DNA of 64,000 bases from Falsirhodobacter sp. alg1. Its GTDB lineage: Bacteria > Pseudomonadota > Alphaproteobacteria > Rhodobacterales > Rhodobacteraceae. Below the pieces are notes generated by a model that saw only the letters and a list, made by a program, of their open reading frames with translations, was not told the origin of the DNA and made no database searches. Positions 1 through 8,806 of this stretch are shown here, piece by piece. Position 1 is the stretch's first letter. Each line of letters begins with the position of its first letter. The translations under genes were made by a program, and so were the position numbers. Location: NCBI RefSeq assembly GCF_000739715.2, contig NZ_BBJC02000003.1, forward strand, positions 149,338 to 213,337. Reading direction: 5' to 3'.

Positions 1-13
1 GCGCGTTGCCGAA

Positions 14-1354
14 TTAGGGGGCGGGGTAGGCCCCCGCACCAAGCGCGATTTGCAGCGTGGCATAATCCACAGCCATGTCACGGATCGAGTCGACCAGCGA
101 CAGGCGCGCCGATGCCAGGGACCGGTCGGTATCCAGCAGATCCAGCAATGACAGGGCGCCCGCCTCGAAGTTCTGCTGCGACAGGTTCAGCGCACGTTCA
201 TAGGAGGCTGCCGATCGGGCATACGCATCTACGGTCTGCTGATCGCGCCGCCATGTGCTGTTGGCCGATTGCACATCCTCGATCGCGTCAAGCACGGTGC
301 TGCGCCATTCGATTTCGGCTTGCCGCGCCTCGGACGCCGTTTCGTCGCGGACTGCCCGCAATTGCGGCTGGTTCAGCAGCGCCAACGAGATGGATGGCCC
401 GAAGCTCCACGCGTTGCTGCCCCCTTCGGTGACGGACCCTGAAAGGGTGACCGAAGGATAAAGATCGGCAGTGGCTGCGCCCAGATCGGCCACGGCCGAG
501 GCGAAATCACGCTCGCTTTCGCGGACATCGGGACGGTTGCGGACCAGATCCGCAGGAACGCCCGTGGAAACGCCGCCCCGCGCACGGGGCTGTGGCGCGC
601 CGCGCTGCATCTGGGTGACCAGCGGTTGTGCCGGTTCTGCCAGAAGGGTGGCGATGGCATAGACGTTGGTCAGGAAGGTGGTTTCCAGTTCCGGCAGGGA
701 GGCGCGCGCACTGTCCAGCAATGCCTGCACCTGTGCTTCTTCCAACTCGGTTGCGGCACCTGATGCCCGCTGCGCCACGGTAATATCCAGCGTGCGCTGA
801 CGGCTGGCGATGGTCTGGCGCGTCAGCTCGATGGCGTTCTGGGCATAGCGCGCATTGAGGTAGGCCCCGACGATCGAGGTCAGATAGGCCAGTCGGGTCA
901 CGCCCTCGTTTGCCTGTGCCGCCCCCAGATCGGCCACAGCCGCCTCCCGTTCACGGCGGATGCCGCCGAACAGGTCGATCACGAAATCCGCATCCAATGT
1001 GGTGGAACTGTTGGTGCCTGCGCTGATGGTATCGCTGCCGCTGCGGGTGGAACTGCCGGTGATGTCTCCATCCACCGAGGCCGACAGACCGGTTTGCCGC
1101 AGGGCAGCCTTTGCCGCAGTAATCCGTTCATAGGAAGCGGCAATGTCGAGGTTCTGCTTCAGACCGCGCGATACCAGCGTGTTCAGCATGTCGTCGTTAT
1201 AGGCAGTCCACCATTTGCGCGAGGCAACCTCGCCAATGGCCGCAGCGCTGCTTTCGTTGAAGGTCGACGAGACCTTCATGTCAGGCATCGTATAGTTCGG
1301 GCCAACTGCACAACCGGCTACACCCAACATCAACACAAATGGATAAAATTTCAT
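14..1354 (-). CDS. Efflux RND outer-membrane factor lipoprotein (NodT/OprM family)
   Basis: This 446-residue protein should form the outer-membrane exit duct of the tripartite drug pump encoded just upstream. The N-terminus carries a lipoprotein signal, with a VAGC lipobox around residues 12-15, so the mature protein is probably acylated at Cys15. The rest is the duplicated outer-membrane efflux fold, with Ala/Gln-rich helices around residues 60-240 and 280-440; the length is usual for the family. Its ATG overlaps the stop of the RND pump gene by 4 nt (ATGA), which implies coupled translation as the third gene of the operon. The stop codon lies 14 nt from the window edge, so the gene is complete. 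Substrate specificity cannot be read from sequence. Confidence 0.93.
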   Translation of the reverse strand: MKFYPFVLMLGVAGCAVGPNYTMPDMKVSSTFNESSAAAIGEVASRKWWTAYNDDMLNTLVSRGLKQNLDIAASYERITAAKAALRQTGLSASVDGDITGSSTRSGSDTISAGTNSSTTLDADFVIDLFGGIRREREAAVADLGAAQANEGVTRLAYLTSIVGAYLNARYAQNAIELTRQTIASRQRTLDITVAQRASGAATELEEAQVQALLDSARASLPELETTFLTNVYAIATLLAEPAQPLVTQMQRGAPQPRARGGVSTGVPADLVRNRPDVRESERDFASAVADLGAATADLYPSVTLSGSVTEGGSNAWSFGPSISLALLNQPQLRAVRDETASEARQAEIEWRSTVLDAIEDVQSANSTWRRDQQTVDAYARSAASYERALNLSQQNFEAGALSLLDLLDTDRSLASARLSLVDSIRDMAVDYATLQIALGAGAYPAP

Positions 1355-4300
1355 GAGGTCGCTTTTTCCTTTGTGCGGAAGATTTTACGAATGATGACAA
1401 AAAAGGCCGGTACAAGAAAGATGCCGAGAAGCGTCGCCGTGGTCATCCCCCCGAGCACCCCGATCCCGATAGCATTCTGCGCCCCTGCACCGGCCCCCGT
1501 GGCGGTGGCCAATGGCACGACCCCGAGGATGAACGCGAAAGAGGTCATCAGGATGGGGCGAAGCCGCTGACGTGCAGCCTCCAATGTGGCCTCTACCAGA
1601 CCGCGCCCCTGTTTTTGCAGATCGACGGCGAATTCGACAATCAGGATGGCGTTCTTGGCGGCAAGGCCGATGGTGGTCAGAAGGCCGACCTTGAAGTAGA
1701 CGTCATTGGCCTGTCCCGCCAGCATGGCCGCCGAAAGGGCACCGATGATCCCGACCGGCACGGCCAGCATCACGGCAAACGGGATCGACCAGCTTTCATA
1801 AAGCGCGGCAAGGCAGAGGAATACCACCAGAACCGAGATCGCATAGAGATAGGGTGCCTGATCGCCTGACAGCCGTTCCTGATAGGACAGCCCCGTCCAG
1901 GCCGCACCGTAGCCACCCGGCATCTGCGCAACCAGCTCTTCCATGCGGGCCATCGCCTCACCCGACGAAACGCCCGGCGCCGGTGTGCCCGACAGCTCGA
2001 TCGAGGAAGCACCGCCATAACGCTTCAAGGAGGCGGGAACCTTTTCCCAATCCAGGGTCGTGAAGGACGGGAAGGGCACCATTTCCCCGCCGGTATTGCG
2101 GGCGGACCAGCGCAGCACATCATCAGGCTGCATCCGGAACGGCGCATCGGACTGCACGATCACAGGGCGCAATTCCGACCCCATTTCAAAATCGTTCACG
2201 TCATCGCCCGAGAAAATGGTGCTGAGCATCGCATTCACCTCGGTGAGGGACAGGCCGAAGCTCTCGGCCTTTTGCGCATCGATATTGATCCGCAACGCCG
2301 TCTGGTCACGATCTTCGGCCCCGCGCAGGTTCATGACCTTGCCGTCTGCCGTGGCAACTTCCACCAGATCGGCTGCGGCGGTCCGCAGGGCATCCTGCCC
2401 CTGACCGCTCTGGTCCAGCAAGGACATGGAGAAGCCCGAGGTGTCGCCCATGCCCGGAATGGCCGGCGGCTGCAGAACGTTCACCCGGCCCAGTCGGTTG
2501 ATCCGCGCCATTGCTCTGTTCGCACGCTGCGCCACTGCGGTGGCCCCCAGTTCGGGATTGCCCGCACGCTCGTCAAAATCCTTCAGCTGGACAAAGACCA
2601 TGGCGGCATTCTGAGAGTTGCCGCTGAACCCGAAGCCAAGCGCGGCAAAGGTGCTTTTGACTGCATCCGGTTCCTTGGTCAGGAAATAGTTTTCAACCTG
2701 GCGGACCACGGCGTCGGTCTGGATGCTGGTGGAGCCTTCGGGCAGGCGCACCTGCACCATCAACGATCCCTGATCCTCGGTCGGCAGGAACGAGGAGGGG
2801 ATGTTCACGAACAGCACCCAGATCAGCCCGATCGCCGCCGCAAGCGCGACAAGCGCCACGAAGGGACGTTTGAGGATGGTGCGGTTGGTCGAGACATAGC
2901 GGGTGGTGAACCGGTCGAAATTACGGTTGAACCAGCGCGCCGCGGCATTACCGCCCGCATGGTTGCGCGGCTTCAACATGGTCGCGCACAGCGCAGGTGT
3001 CAGGATCAGGGCCACGAGTACCGACAGGACCATCGCCGATATGATCGTGACCGAGAATTGCCGGTAGATGATACCGGTCGATCCCCCGAAAAAGGCCATG
3101 GGCAGAAATACCACCGACAGGATCATGCCGATGCCGATCAGTGCACCGGTGATCTGCCCCATGCTTTTCTCGGTTGCCTCGACCGGACCCAGACCTTCTT
3201 CCTCCATCACACGCTCGACGTTCTCGACCACGACAATGGCATCATCCACCAGAAGGCCGATGGCCAGAACGACCGCAAACATAGTTAGTGTGTTAATGGA
3301 GTATCCGAGGACTGACAATACACCGAATGTCCCCAGCAGAACCACGGGAACGGCCAGCGTCGGGATCAGGGTCGCGCGCCAGTTCTGCAGGAAGACGAGC
3401 ATTACGATAAACACGAGAACGATCGCTTCCAGCAGCGTGTGTTCGACCTTCTCGATGGACAGCTTTACAAAGGGGGAAGTGTCATAGGCATAGGCAATGC
3501 TGACACCTTCGGGAAAGGCATTGGCCATTCCGTCCAGAACGGCACGCACATTCGCTGCCGTTTCCACAGCATTTGCGCCAGTCTGAAGGTTGACCCCGAA
3601 GCCTGCGGCATTCTTGCCCGAAAAGCGCGAGTTCCGGCCGTAATCTTCCTGGCCGATCTCTACGCGCGCAACATCCCCAAGATGGACTGCGGCCCCGTCC
3701 TCACCGGTTTTCAGCAGGATCAGGCGGAATTCATCGGCGGTGGTCAGCTGGCTCTGCGCGGTGATCTGCGCGGTGAACTGCTGTGCCTCCGTGGTGGGCT
3801 GGTCCCCCAGCGAGCCGACGGTGACGGTGCTGTTCTGGGCCGCAACCGCGCTGGTCACATCGTTCGGGGTCAGCTGGTATTGTGCCAGCTTGTCCGGATC
3901 CAGCCAGATCCGCATTGCATAGCCGGAGCCGAAGACATTGATGCCCCCCACGCCGGGCGTCCGTTCGATTGGCCCCTGTACGGTTTCCTCCAGCATGTCT
4001 GCCAGCTGGATGGCATCGTATTTGTTATCCTCGCTGACCAGGGCGCCGACCATCAGGATCGAGGTGGTCGATTGACGCACCCTCACGCCCGAATCCTGCA
4101 CCTTGTCGGGCAGCTGGCTCAACACACGCGACAGTTCGTTCTGGACATCCACCTGCGCATCATCACCGTCGACGCTGTCATCAAAGACCATGGTGATGGA
4201 GGAGCTGCCCGCGCCCGATGATCCGGTCATGTACAGCAGGCCGTCAAGGCCGGTCATCGCATCCTCGATCACGGTGGTCACCGAGTTCTCGACGGCCTGG

Positions 4301-4461
4301 GCAGAGGCCCCCGTATAGCTTGCGGTGATGCGGACTGTGGGTGGGGAAACTTCGGGATATTGCGAAATCGGCAATGTGGTCAGGGCATAGGCCCCGAACA
4401 ACATGGTAACTATCGCCAGAACCCATGCAAAGATCGGGCGGTGAATGAAAAATCTTGCCAT
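1351..4461 (-). CDS. RND multidrug efflux transporter, HAE1 family (AcrB/MexB-like inner-membrane pump)
   Basis: This is a 1036-residue proton-driven pump of AcrB/MexB length and organisation. The start MARFFIHRPIFAWVLAI is the classic first transmembrane helix of the HAE1 family. Two large periplasmic loops separate two halves of six helices. The paired acidic residues of helix 4 that relay protons are present as Asp406-Asp407 in GLLVDDAIVVVEN. It sits between the adaptor (4 nt upstream) and the outer-membrane lipoprotein (4-nt overlap), making a complete tripartite operon. No dedicated TetR/MarR regulator is visible beside it. Family assignment is secure; substrates are unknown. Confidence 0.96.
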   Translation of the reverse strand: MARFFIHRPIFAWVLAIVTMLFGAYALTTLPISQYPEVSPPTVRITASYTGASAQAVENSVTTVIEDAMTGLDGLLYMTGSSGAGSSSITMVFDDSVDGDDAQVDVQNELSRVLSQLPDKVQDSGVRVRQSTTSILMVGALVSEDNKYDAIQLADMLEETVQGPIERTPGVGGINVFGSGYAMRIWLDPDKLAQYQLTPNDVTSAVAAQNSTVTVGSLGDQPTTEAQQFTAQITAQSQLTTADEFRLILLKTGEDGAAVHLGDVARVEIGQEDYGRNSRFSGKNAAGFGVNLQTGANAVETAANVRAVLDGMANAFPEGVSIAYAYDTSPFVKLSIEKVEHTLLEAIVLVFIVMLVFLQNWRATLIPTLAVPVVLLGTFGVLSVLGYSINTLTMFAVVLAIGLLVDDAIVVVENVERVMEEEGLGPVEATEKSMGQITGALIGIGMILSVVFLPMAFFGGSTGIIYRQFSVTIISAMVLSVLVALILTPALCATMLKPRNHAGGNAAARWFNRNFDRFTTRYVSTNRTILKRPFVALVALAAAIGLIWVLFVNIPSSFLPTEDQGSLMVQVRLPEGSTSIQTDAVVRQVENYFLTKEPDAVKSTFAALGFGFSGNSQNAAMVFVQLKDFDERAGNPELGATAVAQRANRAMARINRLGRVNVLQPPAIPGMGDTSGFSMSLLDQSGQGQDALRTAAADLVEVATADGKVMNLRGAEDRDQTALRINIDAQKAESFGLSLTEVNAMLSTIFSGDDVNDFEMGSELRPVIVQSDAPFRMQPDDVLRWSARNTGGEMVPFPSFTTLDWEKVPASLKRYGGASSIELSGTPAPGVSSGEAMARMEELVAQMPGGYGAAWTGLSYQERLSGDQAPYLYAISVLVVFLCLAALYESWSIPFAVMLAVPVGIIGALSAAMLAGQANDVYFKVGLLTTIGLAAKNAILIVEFAVDLQKQGRGLVEATLEAARQRLRPILMTSFAFILGVVPLATATGAGAGAQNAIGIGVLGGMTTATLLGIFLVPAFFVIIRKIFRTKEKATS

Positions 4462-4465
4462 TCGA

Positions 4466-5647
4466 TCAACCGTTCCCGTTTTCGATCACGCCATTGGCGC
4501 TGATTGTCACGGGAACAGGCTCGATCTTGGTGCCTTCGCGCATGGTTTCGATATTGTCGACCATCAGGCGGGCACCGTCCTCCAGCCCTTGGGTTACGAT
4601 CCACGCCTTGTCGGTGCTGCCCACGGTGTTGAGCATGATCTTGCGGGCCATGTTCTCCGCATCCAGCGTCCAGACCGAAATGGTGCCGTCCGGCTCCAGT
4701 CCGGCGGCCAGCTGCGGGATCAGGAAGGCATTGGCCGTTCCCAGCGTGACCGAGGCCCGCACGAACATGCCGGGCAGGATGACGTGATCGGGGTTTGCAA
4801 ACTCCACCCGGATACGCACCGTTCCCGTGGTGGTGGATACGGTCGAGGATATGGTGCGCACGGTTCCCGTGCCGTCATAGACCTCACCGTTTTCAAGGCT
4901 GAGCGCGATATGAAGCTGATCGCCTTCATCCACATCCCCATTGGCGATCCGGGCGCGGAACTGCAGCATGCGGGCGCTGGACTGGGCCAGATCCACATAG
5001 ATCGGATCCAGTTCGGTAACGGTCGTGAGCGTGGCGCTTTGCCCCGAGGTGACAAGGTCCCCGATAGAGACATCGGGAATGCCCGCCACACCCCTGATAG
5101 GGCTGACGATCGTGGCGCGGTCAAGGTTGATCCTGGCGGCTTCGGTCGAAGCCTCGGCCTGGCTGATGGCGGCGCGCACCTGCAGCAGGCTGACGTTCGC
5201 GCTGTCCACATCGGCCTGTGTCACGCCGGTACCGGCAAGGCGCTTGTACCGCTCAACGGTAGCTTCTGCTGCGGGAAGGGCGGCCTGTGCGCTGGCAAGC
5301 TGGGCTTCGGCCGAGGCCAGTTCGGCGCGATAGCTGCGGTCGTCGATGCTGAACAGGGGGGCTCCGGCCTCTACCTCCGAGCCGGGTTCGTAATCGATGC
5401 TGGTGATGATGCCGTTCACCAACGGGCGGATATCGGCATCGCTTTGCGCGGTGGCCTGCCCTGTCAGGGGAACGGTCAGGGGAACCGTCTCGCGGGTCAA
5501 TGTCACGAACCCGGCACGTGCCGGTCCTGTCGGGGCGCCGCCAGGTCTTCCCTGCGCCTCGGCGAATCCGCCGACACAAAGAAACGCTGCAAGCGCGACC
5601 CCGTACCGTATCCATCGGCCTGCGCCTGTGCGTTGGGTATGTGTCAT
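4466..5647 (-). CDS. RND efflux periplasmic adaptor (membrane fusion protein, HlyD/AcrA family)
   Basis: This 393-residue adaptor should bridge the inner-membrane pump and outer-membrane duct in the periplasm. A Sec signal spans about residues 1-32 (basic RWIRYG followed by a hydrophobic stretch ending near FAEAQG). A short biotinyl-lipoyl-like segment (about 75-110), an alpha-helical hairpin rich in Ala/Glu (about 110-180), a second lipoyl half with the RIEG-type turn seen here as SPIRGVAGI, and a beta-barrel domain follow, as in AcrA/MexA. It lacks the lipobox of AcrA. It is first in the operon and its start lies about 50 nt from the inverted repeats between it and the divergent SulP gene. 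Confidence 0.94.
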   Translation of the reverse strand: MTHTQRTGAGRWIRYGVALAAFLCVGGFAEAQGRPGGAPTGPARAGFVTLTRETVPLTVPLTGQATAQSDADIRPLVNGIITSIDYEPGSEVEAGAPLFSIDDRSYRAELASAEAQLASAQAALPAAEATVERYKRLAGTGVTQADVDSANVSLLQVRAAISQAEASTEAARINLDRATIVSPIRGVAGIPDVSIGDLVTSGQSATLTTVTELDPIYVDLAQSSARMLQFRARIANGDVDEGDQLHIALSLENGEVYDGTGTVRTISSTVSTTTGTVRIRVEFANPDHVILPGMFVRASVTLGTANAFLIPQLAAGLEPDGTISVWTLDAENMARKIMLNTVGSTDKAWIVTQGLEDGARLMVDNIETMREGTKIEPVPVTISANGVIENGNG

Positions 5648-5692
5648 ATATGCCTCGTGTCGAGAAAACGCCCGTTGAATGATGTTACGTGG

Positions 5693-5747
5693 TGATACGC
5701 AGGTTCCGTCGGTTAATACGTATCATTTTGTATCACGGATGCGTGAT
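5693..5747. promoter_or_regulatory. Clustered inverted repeats between divergent efflux operon and SulP gene
   Basis: The 193-nt gap between the adaptor start (5647) and the SulP start (5841) holds two perfect inverted repeats. TGATACG (5693-5699) is mirrored by CGTATCA (5719-5725), and ATCACG (5732-5737) is mirrored by CGTGAT (5742-5747) across four bases. Such clusters are typical operators for TetR-, MarR- or GntR-type regulators of efflux operons. No cognate regulator is encoded nearby, so the link is inference. Confidence 0.5.
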
Positions 5748-5840
5748 CGTGTGGCAAGGTCCTTCATCCGTGGCTCCACCCCCTCGACCTTAGGGGGGAG
5801 TTGGGGCAAGGTCTCGCACAAAAGCTGCCAAGGAATTGCA

Positions 5841-7337
5841 ATGACCGCACAGCCCGACACCTTTCGCCATGAGGGTGACGATTCCCCCTCCATTATGGAA
5901 ATCGTCACCTCGCCGCGTGCGCTGACGCGCGAAACGATGGCCGGCATCGTAACCGCGCTGGCACTGGTCCCGGAAGTGATTTCGTTTTCGTTCATCTCGG
6001 GCGTTGATCCGAAAACGGCCCTGATCGCATCCATCGTCCTTTGTCTGTCGATGTCGGTGCTGGGCGGTCGTCCGGCCATGGTCACCGCCGCTGCGGGATC
6101 GATCGCGCTGGTGGTCGGCCCGATGGTCAAGGAGTATGGCGTCGAATATCTGCTGCCGACGGTGGTTCTGGCGGGGATCATGCAGATCGGCTTTGGCGTG
6201 TCGGGCATGGCGCGTCTGATGCGGTTCGTGCCGCGATCCGTGATGATCGGATTTGTGAATGCACTGGGGATCCTGATCTTCGCAGCACAGGTGCCGCATA
6301 TTCTGGGGGTTCCGGCTGCGGTGTACCCGCTGTTCGTACTGACGCTTGCCATCGTGCTGTTCCTGCCGCGGCTGACCAAGATCGTTCCATCGGCGCTGGT
6401 CGCGATCGTGGTGGTGACCAGCATCGTCATCTTCGGTGGCATGTCCGTGCCGAATGTGGGGGCCGAGGGTGATATGGCGCCGGGCCTTCCCGGATTGACG
6501 CAGCTTCTGGTGCCGCTGTCCATGCAGACCCTGTCGATCATCTGGGCCCCGGCGCTCAGCGTGGCGCTGGTCGGCCTGCTGGAGACGCTGCTGACCGCCA
6601 AGCTGGTGGACGAGATGACGGATACCCGGTCGCATAAGGGGCGCGAAAGCTGGGGTCTCGGCGTGTCCAACATCCTTGCAGGGTTCTATGGTGGCGTGGG
6701 GGGCTGCGCGATGATCGGCCAGACGGTGGTGAACGTGCGGATCGGTCGTGGCCGCAGCCGTGTCTCCACCTTTGCCGCGGGGATCGTGCTGCTGCTTCTG
6801 GTTACCGTTCTCAGCGGTGTCATGGCCCAGATTCCGATGGCGGCGCTGGCTGCCGTGATGATGATCGTGGCTGTCGATACGGTGAACTGGCACTCTGTCC
6901 GCCTGTCCACACTTCGCCTGATGCCGCTGCCGGAAACATTCGTGATGGTGACCACTGTCGTGCTGACCCTGCTGACGCACAACCTTGCCATCGGTGTGGG
7001 CGGGGGCGTGATCTTTGCCGCGCTGATGTTCGCCCGCCGCGTGGCCCATGTGATCGACGTGCGCCGGTTCGAGGCGGACGGCAAGGTCCGTTACGAGGTT
7101 TCCGGCCCGCTGTTCTTTGGCAGCAGCAACGATCTGTTCGAGCGGTTCCGCTATGCCGATGATCCGCAGCATGTCACGATCGATTTCGCTGGCGCGCAGA
7201 TCTGGGATGCATCGACGGTGGCCTCGCTGGATTCCATCGCCACCCGCTACCACGATCGCGGGCACGAGGTGACGTTTACCGGACTGGATACCCGCAGCGC
7301 GGCATTCCACGGCCAGCTTTCGGGTAAGCTAGGCTAG
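5841..7337 (+). CDS. SulP (SLC26) family inorganic anion transporter with C-terminal STAS domain
   Basis: This 498-residue membrane protein has the SulP layout: an N-terminal transmembrane domain of about 10-14 helices (residues about 25-400) and a cytoplasmic STAS domain (about 415-498) beginning near VRYEVSGPLFF. Members carry sulfate, bicarbonate or other anions; the substrate is not decidable here. I start it at the ATG at 5841, preceded by AAGGA at 5830-5834. An upstream in-frame extension would run through the inverted-repeat region and lacks family similarity. Its 3' end overlaps cobF, encoded on the other strand, by 9 nt. It faces the RND operon across a shared control region. Confidence 0.9.
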   Translation: MTAQPDTFRHEGDDSPSIMEIVTSPRALTRETMAGIVTALALVPEVISFSFISGVDPKTALIASIVLCLSMSVLGGRPAMVTAAAGSIALVVGPMVKEYGVEYLLPTVVLAGIMQIGFGVSGMARLMRFVPRSVMIGFVNALGILIFAAQVPHILGVPAAVYPLFVLTLAIVLFLPRLTKIVPSALVAIVVVTSIVIFGGMSVPNVGAEGDMAPGLPGLTQLLVPLSMQTLSIIWAPALSVALVGLLETLLTAKLVDEMTDTRSHKGRESWGLGVSNILAGFYGGVGGCAMIGQTVVNVRIGRGRSRVSTFAAGIVLLLLVTVLSGVMAQIPMAALAAVMMIVAVDTVNWHSVRLSTLRLMPLPETFVMVTTVVLTLLTHNLAIGVGGGVIFAALMFARRVAHVIDVRRFEADGKVRYEVSGPLFFGSSNDLFERFRYADDPQHVTIDFAGAQIWDASTVASLDSIATRYHDRGHEVTFTGLDTRSAAFHGQLSGKLG

Positions 7338-8099
7338 GGCGCTGCCCGATCTTGTCAGACGGTAGATGTCCATGATCCATCCATGATCGGCCCGCGCAGC
7401 AGCGCGGGCCGATATGATTTGCGGCCCTGTGCTGCCCAGGGGGCCGGCCAGTGATATCTCCTGCGGCATGCCGGCAAAGGCCGTCCACGCAATATGCAGA
7501 CCAGCCGGATCCAGCATCTGGAACGCGCAATTCCCGTCCAGCATGACGACCAGCGTCTGGGCACCGGGCGGCCATCCGTGATCGCGCAACTGTCGGCCGG
7601 TGGTAATCGTCACCGGCCCGCCAAGCGTGTTCATGGGGATCGCATGGGCCGCGCATAGCGCCTGAATGGAGGTGATGCCCGGAACCACCTCTACCTGCAG
7701 GGGAAGATGGGCGGCCAGCCGCGCCGCAATCCGCAGGCTGCTGTCATAGAGTGAGGGATCCCCCCAGATCATCAGCGCCACATGGCCGTTGCCAGAGGGC
7801 AATGCATTGCGGATCGTTCGTTCCCATAATGCGGCGATGGCATCATGCCACGCCTCCACCCGCGCGTGGTAATTACGGATGGCTGGATCGCGGACAGGCA
7901 GGGTCAGGGGGGCGATCATTGGATGGGGGGCAGGAACCAGCGTATCCAGCATCATGCGGCGCAGATCGGCCAGATCCTTTTTGCCTGCCCCTTTTTCAGG
8001 GATCAGCAGCAGATCCGCCGCCCCGATCGTACGGATGGCCTGAAGCGTCAGGTGTTCCGGGTTGCCCGTGCCGATGCCGATCAGGGACAGGCGGATCAT
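7329..8099 (-). CDS. cobF: Precorrin-6A synthase (deacetylating), CobF
   Basis: CobF transfers a methyl group from S-adenosylmethionine to C1 of precorrin-5 and releases the extruded acetyl group, giving precorrin-6A in the aerobic cobalamin route. The 256-residue protein shows the tetrapyrrole methylase Rossmann-like start with the SAM loop GIGTGNPEHLTL at residues 8-19 and a second motif around VPGITS. The length matches the family. It is the last gene of the cobL-cobE-cobM-cobB-cobA-cobF series, overlapping cobA by ATGA. Its stop overlaps the end of the SulP gene on the other strand by 9 nt. Confidence 0.93.
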   Translation of the reverse strand: MIRLSLIGIGTGNPEHLTLQAIRTIGAADLLLIPEKGAGKKDLADLRRMMLDTLVPAPHPMIAPLTLPVRDPAIRNYHARVEAWHDAIAALWERTIRNALPSGNGHVALMIWGDPSLYDSSLRIAARLAAHLPLQVEVVPGITSIQALCAAHAIPMNTLGGPVTITTGRQLRDHGWPPGAQTLVVMLDGNCAFQMLDPAGLHIAWTAFAGMPQEISLAGPLGSTGPQIISARAAARADHGWIMDIYRLTRSGSALA

Positions 8100-8806
8100 G
8101 CCAGCGCCCCATACATGATCAGGGCAGGTAGGGGGCCGGGGGGCGTTGCGCCCAGAAACCGTGCCAGACCGTCAACCGTATCCCGCGTGATCTTCTGATC
8201 CGGGTGCCCGACGCCTTCGGCCATCAGGGCCGAGGTTTCTGCCGGCAGGCCCAGATCCATCAGCCGGGCGGCAAATCCGGCAAAGGTACGGCGCGCCATG
8301 AACAGCACGGTCACCGCATGCGGATCCGCCAGTGCGGGCCAGTTCAACCCTTCGGGCAACCCGCCATCCAGTCCGGCCCCCGTTACGAATTGCACACGTC
8401 GCGCCGTTTCCCGCCGGGTCAGCGGAATGCCCGCCACGGCGGCGGCGGCCAGTGCCGAGGGCACCCCGGGAATGATCTCATAGTCGATGCCAGCGGCGCG
8501 AAGGGCGATCAGCTCCTCTTCCAACCGACCGAACAGGCCGGAATCACCGGATTTCAGGCGCACCACCCGTTGCCCGCTTCGGGCATGTTCCACCAGCAGG
8601 CGACAGATGTGATCCTGCTTCATGGACAGGCGGCCCGCGCGTTTACCCACAGCCACCAAGTCGGCCCCCTGGCGCACGTGGCCCAGCACCGGCCCCGAGG
8701 CCAGATCGTCAAACAGCACCACATCGGCGGCCTGCAACCGCGCAACAGCCTTCAGCGTCAACAATTCCGGATCACCCGGACCGGCGGAAACGAACGAGAC
8801 TGTCAT
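8096..8806 (-). CDS. cobA: Uroporphyrinogen-III C-methyltransferase (SUMT)
   Basis: SUMT methylates uroporphyrinogen III at C2 and C7 to make precorrin-2, the entry step of the corrin branch. This 236-residue stand-alone methylase has the SAM loop SAGPGDPELLTLKA near residue 7 and the product-binding region EIIPGVPSALAAAAVAGIP (about 112-130). The segment that usually reads LKGGDPF-FGRGGEE is LKSGDSGLFGRLEEE here, a departure from the common consensus. No siroheme CysG domains are fused. It overlaps both neighbours by 4 nt, and its position within the cobalamin operon favours a cobalamin role over siroheme synthesis. Confidence 0.9.
   Translation of the reverse strand: MTVSFVSAGPGDPELLTLKAVARLQAADVVLFDDLASGPVLGHVRQGADLVAVGKRAGRLSMKQDHICRLLVEHARSGQRVVRLKSGDSGLFGRLEEELIALRAAGIDYEIIPGVPSALAAAAVAGIPLTRRETARRVQFVTGAGLDGGLPEGLNWPALADPHAVTVLFMARRTFAGFAARLMDLGLPAETSALMAEGVGHPDQKITRDTVDGLARFLGATPPGPLPALIMYGALA

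Noticed and set aside
2272-3288. 338-codon plus-strand ORF opposite the RND pump gene
   Set aside because: It is a GC-driven shadow of the pump gene: low-complexity His/Gln/Arg-rich translation, no ribosome site, no family resemblance.
5790-7310. 506-codon minus-strand ORF opposite the SulP gene
   Set aside because: The translation is dominated by His, Arg and Gln, as expected for the complement of a membrane-protein gene; the SulP frame has clear domains.
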